This document shows positions 1-7,585 of a DNA stretch of 28,942 nucleotides, in pieces. The stretch is from CAZFDT01 sp964518335. GTDB lineage: Bacteria; Planctomycetota; Phycisphaerae; Phycisphaerales; Phycisphaeraceae. The notes below the pieces were generated by a model. It saw only the letters and a program-made list of their open reading frames with translations, made no database searches and was not told where the DNA came from. Location of the stretch: positions 1-28,942 of the forward strand of contig CAZFDT010000064.1 in the NCBI GenBank assembly GCA_964518335.1. The letters are read 5' to 3'. Numbering within the stretch: the first letter of the stretch is position 1; the number at the start of each line of letters is the position of its first letter. The translations under genes were made by a program, and so were the position numbers.

Positions 1-93
1 CTGATACTGGCTGGTACGAATCCGCTGACGGATCCGATCCGCCAAGGCTTCGTACACTGATATACCGGTATCTGTACCTGTATGAGACGCCAT
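1..93 (-). CDS. Partial GntR-family transcriptional regulator, N-terminus only
   Basis: An open frame starts at ATG (93) and runs off the left edge, giving 31 residues. The segment VYEALADRIRQRIRTSQYQ resembles the opening helix of GntR-family winged-helix repressors, which typically reads like LYEQLADRLRERIxSGxY before the PGxxLP turn. The turn itself would lie outside the window. Codon use (aca, tct, ata, tca) is less GC-rich than in the glycan genes. A good promoter lies so close upstream that the start codon would fall near the first transcribed base, so the mRNA may be leaderless. The gene reads in the same direction as the glycan genes but has its own promoter. The assignment rests on about 20 residues and should be treated as provisional. 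Confidence 0.5.
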   Translation of the reverse strand, partial: MASHTGTDTGISVYEALADRIRQRIRTSQYQ

Positions 94-99
94 GCCCAA

Positions 100-129
100 A
101 CTATACCCCCATCCCCCCTTGCGTGTCCA
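100..129 (-). promoter_or_regulatory. Sigma70-type promoter for the GntR-like gene
   Basis: On the minus strand TGGACA (129-124, 5 of 6 matches to TTGACA) is followed by an 18-bp spacer and TATAGT (105-100, 5 of 6 matches to TATAAT). Only six bases separate the -10 box from the ATG at 93, so transcription would begin at or next to the start codon. A G-rich stretch lies inside the spacer and there is no usable Shine-Dalgarno after the -10 box. Confidence 0.55.
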
Positions 130-305
130 GAGAAAAAGTACCCAAAGTCTCAGCATTTGACCTAAAACAATGCCAAAAATGAAGTTACAAATAGCTCCGG
201 CGGCGCAAAATCAGCGCCGTCAGCAGGCGAGTGGACTGGCCAGACCGCCTCAAACCTGGACTCCGTCCCCGTGGCAGGCGATCGGGTGGTGCGTGATGTC
301 TTGGG
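130..305. other. Spacer between the glycan run and the GntR-like gene, with a hairpin
   Basis: This is the rest of the 212-bp gap (94-305) downstream of the WecG-type gene. I see no gene in it. It contains an inverted repeat, CGGCGC at 201-206 and GCGCCG at 214-219, with a 7-base loop. On the minus strand the hairpin is followed by a moderately T-containing stretch but not by an immediate run of T, so it is at best a weak intrinsic terminator. Base composition becomes more AT-rich between 130 and 190, which fits an operon boundary. Confidence 0.35.
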
Positions 306-1133
306 TCAGTGGGGCTGCCGCGCGGATGTGGGGAGAAGGCGGGCGGCGAAGGACGAGGCGAGGAGAGACAGGGCGAAAGGCAAACCGTGGACGAGGTAGC
401 GCTTGGCGAGGCGACCGGGCTCCTGGGCGAGGCGGTGAAGCCATTCGAGGCCCAGTTTCTGCATCCAGCGCGGGGCACGCTGCACTTGACCGCAGATGAA
501 GCTGAGGCTGATGCCCACGCCAATCCACCATGCCGACGGAAGCAGGCCCTTGTGGCGCAGTGTGCGGATCAGCAATTCCTGCTTGGGACTGCCCAGGGCG
601 ACGTACACGATGTCGGGCTGCGTCGCCGCGAGCTGCTGCTCGATGACGGCCATGGCCATGGAATCGCGCTCAAAGCCCAGGGGCGGGCAGTGCATGCCGA
701 CGACGCGCAGGCCGGGGAAGCGTTCGCAGAGGACACGGGCAGCGCCCTCGGCGGCGCCGGGCGTGCCCCCGAGCAGGAACAGCGACCGGCCGCGTCGCGC
801 CGCCTCGGCAGCGATCGACCAAACCATCGCCGACCCCGCCACGCGCTGTGGCAGCGGCGTGCCCCGCAGGCGCGACGCCCACACCAGCGGCATGCCGTCG
901 GCGGTCACGACATCCGCCTGCCGCATCATCGACGCGAAGTCGGCGTCGTGCGTCGCCCGGCGCAGGATGTCGAGATTGGCCGTGATGATCCACCCGCCAC
1001 ACCGATCGTCCACTGCAGCAAACAGGTGGGCCACGAGCTGCGGCTCGGTCAGCGCGTCAAACGCCACTCCGCGCAAGGCGATGCGCTGCCAGGCGGGCGA
1101 AGCGACACAGGGCTGGGCCGGGCTCATCGTCAT
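306..1133 (-). CDS. WecG/TagA/CpsF-family glycosyltransferase (GT26)
   Basis: This 275-residue protein belongs to the WecG/TagA/CpsF family, which transfers a sugar from a nucleotide donor to a polyprenyl-diphosphate-linked sugar on the cytoplasmic face of the membrane. Visible family motifs in order are TANLD (51-55), DGMPLVW (79-85), PQRVAG (95-100), FLLGG, GSPKQE, then RAPRWMQ and LEWLHRLAQEP near the C-terminus. Two positions differ from the commonest form: GSAM where GTDL/GSDL is usual, and GISLSFICG where GGxFDxxAG is usual. The C-terminal extension RYLVHGLPF is rich in basic and hydrophobic residues and may bind membrane. The start is the ATG at 1133, which overlaps the stop of the upstream gene (ATGA); a second ATG at 1127 is possible. 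It is the last gene of the minus-strand run. Family assignment is firm; donor and acceptor are unknown. Confidence 0.9.
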   Translation of the reverse strand: MTMSPAQPCVASPAWQRIALRGVAFDALTEPQLVAHLFAAVDDRCGGWIITANLDILRRATHDADFASMMRQADVVTADGMPLVWASRLRGTPLPQRVAGSAMVWSIAAEAARRGRSLFLLGGTPGAAEGAARVLCERFPGLRVVGMHCPPLGFERDSMAMAVIEQQLAATQPDIVYVALGSPKQELLIRTLRHKGLLPSAWWIGVGISLSFICGQVQRAPRWMQKLGLEWLHRLAQEPGRLAKRYLVHGLPFALSLLASSFAARLLPTSARQPH

Positions 1134-2773
1134 TGCGCCGTGGTCTTCATCGCCAGGGCATCCCAACGGAACGCCAGCAGCCTGATGTCCTTGGGCAGTG
1201 GCACGCGCACCGTGCGCTCTTCGATCACGTCGGCGACGTCGTCGGGCACGTACCACTGCTCGCGCCAGTGCTCCTGCTCGACGACGATCAGGCCGCTGTC
1301 GTGCTCCTCGATGATCTCTTGCATCGACTCGGGCTCGGCGAAGACGGGAATGCCCGTGCGCCAATCGACGGCGCCCTCCTCGCCACGACCGCGACCGGTC
1401 ACACTGATGACCGCATCGGCGTCGTCCAGATAGTAGATGGCCTTGACGCTGGCGCTGGTGACGAGGGCATCAACATTGGCGGCGATGGGAGCGAGCGTGG
1501 GCACGGCCGCCTGCCAGTCGGGGAAGGTGAAGGGGCTGTTGCGTTCTTCGCCGAGGACCAGCCCGCGTGCGAGATAGTAGGCATAGGTGCGGTGCGACCC
1601 GTACGCCATGGCGAGCATGCAGGCCACGACGAACGCCGCCGTGATCGTCGGTCGGGGCAGGCGCAGCCGCCGCTGGCCCAGGCTCGTGGCCGCCACGTGC
1701 AGCAGGCGCATCGCCTCGGCCAGGCCCATCCCCCATAACGCCATCAGGTATGGCATGGTCCAGAACGCGTACCGCATCGCTTTGAACCCGGCGAACGAAT
1801 GCAGCAGCAGGCCGGCGCTGCAGATGACCAGCGCAAAGCTCGCCGCCCGGGGCCACCGCCGCAAGGCCAGCACAGCCAGCAGCGGCGACAGCGCCACCAA
1901 CGGCCTGTACCACTGCCACAGGTGACGCAGGTAGTAGCCTTCGTCGTCGCGCGAGTCCATCGCCCACAGCGCCACGAGACGGTACTCGTGGCGAATCTCC
2001 GCCAGATGCCCGCTGGCCCACAGCGCCGCGGCGCCGACCATGGCGCCGGCGGCGACTGTGGCGACCCACATGCCCGGCGCGCCCATGCGCGCACCGCACT
2101 CCAGCCGCCACACGATCACGCACACCGTCCACACCCCGACGATCAGCGCCGCGATCAGCGTCGTCGATTGCAGTTGCATCGCCAGCCACGTCAGGACCGC
2201 CGTCAGTGTCAGCAGCACGCCGGCCACCACCCACGTCGAGGCCCGCGACGACCCGCCGCAGGATCGCTCCACCAGCACGAACACGCACATCGACGCTAGA
2301 AATACGAGCAGTGCGTGCAACATGTAAAAGCGACTGAACACCGAGTAGTTCAACGCCTCGGGGCACAGCGCCAGCATGGCCGCCCCCAGCACTGCCGCCA
2401 GCGGAGCCGTATTGGTCCGCAGCCACACATACACCGCGGCCACCAGCAGCGCCCCGAACACCATTGACGGCAGACGCGCGGCGAAGATCGACTCGCCGAG
2501 CATCACAAACGTCGCCGCGACAAGCTGCGTATAGATCATGCCGCGGGCGTACGGCGCGGTAGCGTCGGCGATGTACGGCTGGCCCGTCTCCAGATACGCG
2601 CGGGCCGCCAGCACGTGGTAGAACTCGTCGAAGTGCGCCGTGGGCCTATCGAACGCCACGCGCACGCCCAGCGCGATCGCCAGCACGATCGCCACCTCCA
2701 CGGCCAGGGTCACTACAGCCACCGCGGAGCGCCGATTCAACGGCCCGCTTGTCCATGCATCAGGCGTTGTCAA
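1130..2773 (-). CDS. ArnT/PMT-like GT-C membrane glycosyltransferase
   Basis: A polytopic membrane protein of about 547 residues with many hydrophobic segments through the first two thirds and a soluble C-terminal part of about 140 residues. After the first membrane segment it carries an acidic pair in HFDEFYH (about residue 50), placed where GT39/GT83 enzymes (protein mannosyltransferase, ArnT) have their catalytic acidic residue. SRFYMLHALL later matches the family's conserved Arg-Tyr loop. Such enzymes use polyprenyl-phosphate sugars on the periplasmic side. The start is chosen at TTG 2773 because GAGGA (2785-2781) lies seven bases upstream and overlaps the stop of the preceding gene. A longer form starting at TTG 2800 is open but has no Shine-Dalgarno and would overlap by 17 bases. 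Sugar and acceptor are unknown. Confidence 0.8.
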   Translation of the reverse strand: MTTPDAWTSGPLNRRSAVAVVTLAVEVAIVLAIALGVRVAFDRPTAHFDEFYHVLAARAYLETGQPYIADATAPYARGMIYTQLVAATFVMLGESIFAARLPSMVFGALLVAAVYVWLRTNTAPLAAVLGAAMLALCPEALNYSVFSRFYMLHALLVFLASMCVFVLVERSCGGSSRASTWVVAGVLLTLTAVLTWLAMQLQSTTLIAALIVGVWTVCVIVWRLECGARMGAPGMWVATVAAGAMVGAAALWASGHLAEIRHEYRLVALWAMDSRDDEGYYLRHLWQWYRPLVALSPLLAVLALRRWPRAASFALVICSAGLLLHSFAGFKAMRYAFWTMPYLMALWGMGLAEAMRLLHVAATSLGQRRLRLPRPTITAAFVVACMLAMAYGSHRTYAYYLARGLVLGEERNSPFTFPDWQAAVPTLAPIAANVDALVTSASVKAIYYLDDADAVISVTGRGRGEEGAVDWRTGIPVFAEPESMQEIIEEHDSGLIVVEQEHWREQWYVPDDVADVIEERTVRVPLPKDIRLLAFRWDALAMKTTAQ

Positions 2774-2783
2774 ATTGGGGTCC

Positions 2784-4898
2784 TCAGTCCCGGTTGGCAA
2801 TCACGTCGTCGCCCACTCGGGTCACCGTCTGGCGACGGTCCCGTGCAGTATAGGCGGGATCGGCCGTCAGGTCGCGCAACCAGGTGCGATCGGGGCCGTC
2901 GTAGCGCTCCAGTAGCCAATGGTCGGGGTTGCTCAGGATGGTGTCGCTGACGATCCAGACCCGGCCGTCGCGCGGCATCTCAACGACGCGGCGCAGTTCG
3001 GCGAGAGTGTCCAGTACGATGGCGTCGGACATGTCGTCGATGGGGTGGCCGGCGGCGTCCTCCATCATGCGGGGGTAGTAATCGACGTGGCCGAAAACGT
3101 AATCCACGCGGCCGATGAGGTGGCGGTAGAGGGCGGCGTTGTGAGGCGGACCGATCACGACGACCACGTCGTCAGGCTGCAGGCGTTGCCGGACGAACGC
3201 GGCGGCGCCGGCGTGGTCCTGGTGATAATCGCTCTTGACCCACCAACTGATGTAGGTCTTGATCGGATCGCGCCAGTCGGTGTAGCTGCGTTGGGGGATG
3301 CGCGCGCTCTTGAGGGGGTTGGCGTCCTGGCTGAACCAGAGCGTGGCGGCGAGGGTCACTGCAGCGACGGCGGCGACAGGAACCGGCCCGCGCAACCGCA
3401 CGAGCCGCGCCAGCCACGCCGCGGCCAGCACCGGCACAACGGCAAACACCAGCGCCACCTGCGGGTACATGTGAAAGAAGTAGCGAGCCTCCAGCCAGCG
3501 GGATTTGAGCACGCACGCCAGCGTCAGGGGCAACAGCAGCGACATCAGCGCAAACCACGCTGGGTTGACGCGATCGCCCCGGCCGGCGCGGGCGGCGATC
3601 GCCACCAGGCCTGCCGCCAGACCAAGCGTCATCGCTGGCCAGCCCAGCAGCATCCATTTGAGGAACAGCCCGTGATAATTGGGAAACTCCAGCAGATGCG
3701 AGATCGCCATGCGCGGCGGCAGGCCCTGCACCGCGCGATTGATCCCGAACCATCCGCCGCCGCAAGCAGCCACCGCGGCGATCGACACGAGTACGTGCGA
3801 CCGGCGCAGATCCGACCACTGGCGAACCCACCATGTGGCGAACAGAATCGCCAGCACCAGCGTCACGCCAAGCTGATCGCCCACGGCGCATGCCACGGCT
3901 GCGGCCGCCACCAGGCACTGCCGCTTGTCCTCGCCGCGCGCCGCCGCCGCCATAATCAGCCCGATCGCCGCCGCGCCCATCGCCGCCAGCAGCGCCAGCC
4001 AGATGGGGTGCGATTGGGCGACGCTCACCACGTCCTCGAACCCGGGTAGGTAGATCGGCGCGATGGCCTGCTCGGTGACGGTGGCATGAGCGACACGGTG
4101 GGCCGAGGCGTAGGCGCCCGACGGCGGGACAATGCCGGCGTCGAGAATCGCCTGCCGCAGGCGCTCGAAGGCCATGTCCGCCAGGACGCGCAGGAGCGCG
4201 AACGTCGCCATCAGACCCAGGTACGCCAGCTTTCGCCGCCGCGTGTAGCCGGGCCGGGGCAGCACCATCAGGAACAGCGTCCCGATGAAGATCATCAGCG
4301 GATGCACCCAGTAGCCCAGCGCCGCCAGAGCGAAGAAGGCCGCCTTGGGCCAGCGCCGATCGTCGATGAAGCCACGGTAGAACGCGATGACCGCCAGCAT
4401 CCAGATCAACTGCAGCAGCGTGTAGAACCGCCCGTAGCGAGACAGCTCGATCTCCCATATGGAGAAGGCCAGGATCACGGCGAGCACCGCGCCAACGGTG
4501 CGGCCCAGCGTGAGGCGACCCAGTGCGTACCCGACGGGGATGCAGGCGATGCCGAAGACCGCCGCGGGCAGCCGCAGCGCCAGGGCGTCATTGCCCAACA
4601 GCCACGCGCACGCCGCCTGCATGTATTGAAACGGCAACGAGCGGGTATAGGCGTAGCCGTGGTCGAGCACAGGCAACCCGTGCTTGAGGATGCCGTCCAC
4701 CGCCAGGGCCATGAAGCCCTCGTCCACCACCATACCCAGCGCGCCCAGGTTCCACAGGCGCAGCACCGCCCCGCCCACGGTCGCCAGCGCGACCACCGAC
4801 GCCAGCGCCAGGCGGTAATCGCCCCTCGCCTCCAACTCGCCCAGCGCCGGCGACCACATGGCAATCGGTGAGAGATCGGTGGAAACCGCGGAGTTCAT
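2784..4898 (-). CDS. ArnT/PMT-like GT-C membrane glycosyltransferase, large
   Basis: A 704-residue polytopic membrane protein. After a first hydrophobic segment, VVDEGFMAL (acidic pair at 59-60) matches the catalytic loop of GT39-type enzymes. SRYGRFYTLLQ corresponds to the second conserved loop and GYWVHPL to a further membrane-border motif. About ten more hydrophobic helices follow, ending near residue 510. The last 180 or so residues are hydrophilic and probably periplasmic, with WIVSDT and a repeated Asp/Tyr pattern. The gene lies directly before another GT-C gene with the same layout, so the two may add successive sugars or be diverged copies. The start at ATG 4898 has no clear Shine-Dalgarno; an in-frame ATG at 4859 is an alternative. 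Confidence 0.8.
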   Translation of the reverse strand: MNSAVSTDLSPIAMWSPALGELEARGDYRLALASVVALATVGGAVLRLWNLGALGMVVDEGFMALAVDGILKHGLPVLDHGYAYTRSLPFQYMQAACAWLLGNDALALRLPAAVFGIACIPVGYALGRLTLGRTVGAVLAVILAFSIWEIELSRYGRFYTLLQLIWMLAVIAFYRGFIDDRRWPKAAFFALAALGYWVHPLMIFIGTLFLMVLPRPGYTRRRKLAYLGLMATFALLRVLADMAFERLRQAILDAGIVPPSGAYASAHRVAHATVTEQAIAPIYLPGFEDVVSVAQSHPIWLALLAAMGAAAIGLIMAAAARGEDKRQCLVAAAAVACAVGDQLGVTLVLAILFATWWVRQWSDLRRSHVLVSIAAVAACGGGWFGINRAVQGLPPRMAISHLLEFPNYHGLFLKWMLLGWPAMTLGLAAGLVAIAARAGRGDRVNPAWFALMSLLLPLTLACVLKSRWLEARYFFHMYPQVALVFAVVPVLAAAWLARLVRLRGPVPVAAVAAVTLAATLWFSQDANPLKSARIPQRSYTDWRDPIKTYISWWVKSDYHQDHAGAAAFVRQRLQPDDVVVVIGPPHNAALYRHLIGRVDYVFGHVDYYPRMMEDAAGHPIDDMSDAIVLDTLAELRRVVEMPRDGRVWIVSDTILSNPDHWLLERYDGPDRTWLRDLTADPAYTARDRRQTVTRVGDDVIANRD

Positions 4899-4916
4899 GG
4901 TACTGCCCGTGTCAAC

Positions 4917-5693
4917 TCACGATGAAGCGCCGCCGGCCTGCGTCAGCGCCTGCGCCTCGGCCGCCTTCTCACGCCGGTCGTACAGCACCTTCGCCGGCAT
5001 GCCGACGGCCACGCTGTAGTCGGGGATCTCTCCGCGCACCACGGCCCCGGCGCCGATGATGCAGTTGTCCCCGATCACCGCCCCGTCCATGACGATGGCG
5101 CCCGCGCCGATCCAGCACCCGCTGCCGATGCGGATGCCGGCGCTGAGGCGCCTCTGCTTGACCACCGGCGTGTGCGGGTCGTCGAAGGCGTGTCCCCCGG
5201 CGATGATCTGCGAGCCCGGCCCCACCGACGTGTTGGAGCCGATCTCCACCGTGCTGCGGCTGGAAATGTAGCAGTTGGGTCCGACGGAGCAGAAGTCGCC
5301 GATGCGGAGAACCGCCTGGTTGCAGCTGAGGTTGCCGTAGCGGCTGATGAGGACCTGGCTGCCCAGTTCGACGGCCGAGCCTTCGCCCTTGGCGTCCACG
5401 ACGACCAGGTCGTCGAGGATGACGCCGTCGCCGAAGCTGATCTGCCCCGGCGAGCGCAGCAGCACGCCGCGGCCGAACAGGGCGCCCTTGCCGCAGTGCT
5501 TGAGCAGCTTGGCGTAGAGTTTCTTGCGGAACAGATACCCCACGGCTCCGGGCATCTGCGACGGGAAACTCATGCACAGCTCGTACTTGAGCAGCGACAG
5601 CAGCCCGGGTCGGCCGACGAACATGCGCTCGTACTGCTTACGGGCCGAGACCTTGCCCTCGCTGAGCATCTGGACCAGGGGTTGTTCGTTCAT
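4917..5693 (-). CDS. Hexapeptide-repeat (left-handed beta-helix) acyltransferase
   Basis: A 258-residue protein whose region from about residue 75 to 240 is a left-handed beta-helix of imperfect hexapeptide repeats, for example IGDFCSVGPNCYI, IGSGCWIGAGAIV and IGDNCIIGAGAVV. IIAGGHAFDDP carries the His expected as catalytic base in the maltose/galactoside O-acetyltransferase group. The tail SVAVGMPAKVL is the standard coil-cap of these enzymes. About 75 N-terminal residues precede the helix and contain a hydrophobic stretch. It probably O- or N-acylates a sugar using acetyl-CoA. The start at 5693 (MNEQPLV) is preferred over upstream ATG 5741 because GGAGA lies ten bases before it. A 105-bp gap separates it from the GT2 gene upstream. 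Confidence 0.85.
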   Translation of the reverse strand: MNEQPLVQMLSEGKVSARKQYERMFVGRPGLLSLLKYELCMSFPSQMPGAVGYLFRKKLYAKLLKHCGKGALFGRGVLLRSPGQISFGDGVILDDLVVVDAKGEGSAVELGSQVLISRYGNLSCNQAVLRIGDFCSVGPNCYISSRSTVEIGSNTSVGPGSQIIAGGHAFDDPHTPVVKQRRLSAGIRIGSGCWIGAGAIVMDGAVIGDNCIIGAGAVVRGEIPDYSVAVGMPAKVLYDRREKAAEAQALTQAGGASS

Positions 5694-5798
5694 GGCAAAG
5701 GCGTCTCCGGGAATACCATCGGCACAGCCGCCGCGCCACATTGCGGGCCTCGGCCGCGCAAGCTCGATGTCCGATAGGCTGCGGCGCCGGCGACTGGA

Positions 5799-6968
5799 TC
5801 AGGCGCCGCCCACCGCGGTGGCGAACCCCCCATTGGAAGGCGAGTCGTGGTTCTGACTGCTCAACAGCGCGCTCATGCCGCGCGGCCGGCCCGCGTAGGG
5901 CTCATCGCCCAGCAGGCGCTTGACCAGTCGCCAATAGCCGATGAACAGGCCGCTGAGGGAACTGGCGATGGAACGCACGAACGGTGACTGTTTGAGCACG
6001 CCGGGGATCAGGATCGGCGTCCCCTCCAGAAGCGAGGCATCGCCGACGGCGCGACGCGCCTGCATGAATCGGCGATGGCGACAGATGTCGTCGCGGTCGC
6101 GCCAGACTTCGCGAATGGCGTGCAGGTGCCGGGGCAACAGGCCCTTCATCGTGCCCATGCCCATCATCATGATGTCGAACATCGCCAAGGCCGGGGCCAA
6201 CAGCAGCAGGGCGCGCATCGAGTAGTTGACGAGCATGAGGCGGTAGCGGTTGTATATCTGGGCTTCGGCGCGCTGGGTGCTGTGCTCCTTTTCGACGTGC
6301 AGACCGACCGCGTCGCGGACGGTCCATGCGTCAAACCCGAGCATGCGGGCGCGCACGACCAGCTCGGCGTCCTCGCCCCAGCCGAACATGTAGCCTTCGT
6401 CCCATCCGCCAAACTGCAGCGCCGCCTCGCGGTGAAGCAGTTTGATGCCGCTGCCGATCGACGGCACGAGACCCTGAGCGGGCACCTCGTCGATGCGCCT
6501 GCCGCGCAGCGACCGCGCGGAGATGCCCAGATAGCTCAAGCCGCCGGCGTCCATGTAGATCGTGTCGGGCTGGTCGTGATACACCAGGCGAGGCGTGACG
6601 CGGAATGTGTTGGGCCGCTCGAGCATCACGGCCATGAGCCGCTTGAGACAGTCGGGCCGCAAGGCCACGTCGTTGTCGATGACCATGACATAGGGCGTGG
6701 TCGCCTCGCGCAGGGCCAGGTTGCGCGACACGCTGGGCTTATGCTTGCTTTGCGGCACGACGAGGATGCGCACCTCAGGGTATTGGTGCCGCACGAACGC
6801 CACGCCGAAGTCGGTGGACTGATCGTCCACGAGCATGGTCTGGAGGTTGGGGTAATCGACGCGGCGGAGGGCGTCGAGCGTGTCGGGCAGAACTTCCAAG
6901 CCGTTATAGTTGATGATGGCCACCGTCAATGCGGGCCAGTTGTCGCCGCTATGATCTGATCCATCCAT
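5799..6968 (-). CDS. GT2 glycosyltransferase, rhamnosyltransferase-like
   Basis: A 389-residue GT-A fold enzyme. The N-terminus has VAIINYNG (16-23), VDDQST (47-52) and the metal-binding DND (98-100), followed by FGWGEDAELVVRARMLG (acidic pair near 199-200), the GT2 motif for acceptor and base functions. The C-terminal 140 residues include a hydrophobic stretch (ALLLLAPALAMFDIMMMG) that may anchor it to the membrane. It is the first gene of the left-hand minus-strand run. GAGGA lies nine bases upstream of ATG 6968. It is divergent from the plus-strand gene at 7056, so the 87 bp between them must hold promoters for both directions. Sugar specificity cannot be read from sequence. Confidence 0.87.
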   Translation of the reverse strand: MDGSDHSGDNWPALTVAIINYNGLEVLPDTLDALRRVDYPNLQTMLVDDQSTDFGVAFVRHQYPEVRILVVPQSKHKPSVSRNLALREATTPYVMVIDNDVALRPDCLKRLMAVMLERPNTFRVTPRLVYHDQPDTIYMDAGGLSYLGISARSLRGRRIDEVPAQGLVPSIGSGIKLLHREAALQFGGWDEGYMFGWGEDAELVVRARMLGFDAWTVRDAVGLHVEKEHSTQRAEAQIYNRYRLMLVNYSMRALLLLAPALAMFDIMMMGMGTMKGLLPRHLHAIREVWRDRDDICRHRRFMQARRAVGDASLLEGTPILIPGVLKQSPFVRSIASSLSGLFIGYWRLVKRLLGDEPYAGRPRGMSALLSSQNHDSPSNGGFATAVGGA

Positions 6969-7004
6969 GGCGTCCCGTCCTCATCATGTGTTCCCGTCCC
7001 GGGG

Positions 7005-7033
7005 TTGACAACGCATAAGTTTTAATGTAAAAA
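7005..7033 (+). promoter_or_regulatory. Sigma70-type promoter in the AT-rich divergent region
   Basis: TTGACA (7005-7010), a perfect -35 box, is followed by 17 bp and TAAAAA (7028-7033, 4 of 6 matches to TATAAT). It points at the plus-strand gene starting at 7056. The stretch 7011-7055 is markedly AT-rich compared with the rest of the window. The opposite promoter for the gene starting at 6968 should lie in the same 87 bp, but I could not assign its boxes. Confidence 0.5.
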
Positions 7034-7055
7034 CCTAGTTGAGATCGGTGATATT

Positions 7056-7562
7056 ATGTCAAAAATAAACCGAGATGCAACCCCCGCCAAGCCGCGCCAC
7101 CCCGGCGGGCGGCCACCCAAGTTCCGGGAAGCCCGCCGGCCTGTCACGGTCACCCTGCCCGAGCGCACGCTCGATCAACTCCACAGCATCAGCACCGACC
7201 GGGCCAAGGCCATCGTCAAGGCGGTTGACTCTCTGTCCGCCACGGCCGCACAAACGCCGCTTCGTGCCGAGGTCGTCGAAATGGCGCCGGGCACCGGCGT
7301 CATCGTCGTCCCGCCTAACCAGAGTCTGCGCAGCATACCATTCCTGAAAATGATCGAGATTGCCCCACTGCGCCACCTGCTTACCCTCGATTCAGGTACA
7401 CCCATCGAGAAAGTCGAGATCTCGCTGATCGATCTTCTCGAGAACGCCCGTCACCACATGCCGCACGAGGTCCCGATGCTCGAAACGCTGCGAGAAAAGA
7501 TCGGGCAATTGCGACGTGGCGACAAGATCTCGACGGCCGAGATCATGTGCGTGGCGATCTAA
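7056..7562 (+). CDS. Putative AT-hook/ribbon-helix-helix DNA-binding protein
   Basis: A 168-residue protein, the only convincing plus-strand gene here. The basic N-terminus contains GGRPPKF (17-23), which resembles an AT-hook core. It is followed by RRPVTVTLPERTLDQLHSI (about 28-46), which fits a ribbon-helix-helix pattern of one beta-strand then helix. DRAKAIVKAVD (49-59) continues as a second helix. The rest (about 60-168) has short strands and a helix but no motif I recognise. The promoter lies next to its own AT-rich upstream region. Position and motifs suggest a regulator, possibly autoregulatory, of the flanking glycan genes. That role is inference. It converges on the 20-kb run, with only 23 bp between stop codons and no clear terminator. 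Confidence 0.65.
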   Translation: MSKINRDATPAKPRHPGGRPPKFREARRPVTVTLPERTLDQLHSISTDRAKAIVKAVDSLSATAAQTPLRAEVVEMAPGTGVIVVPPNQSLRSIPFLKMIEIAPLRHLLTLDSGTPIEKVEISLIDLLENARHHMPHEVPMLETLREKIGQLRRGDKISTAEIMCVAI

Positions 7563-7585
7563 CACGGGGCGTCTAAGACAAACCG

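Noticed and set aside
309..1433. Long plus-strand open frame opposite the WecG-type gene
   Set aside because: It is rich in Arg, Ala and His with no motif, and lies antisense to a protein with clear family motifs. It is a high-GC shadow frame.
2919..4049. Plus-strand open frame of about 376 codons opposite the large GT-C gene
   Set aside because: His/Gln/Arg/Val-rich composition with no recognisable motif, antisense to a polytopic membrane protein.
7563..7585. Bidirectional terminator between convergent genes
   Set aside because: The 23-bp gap has only a short GTCT/AGAC palindrome without loop or T-run.
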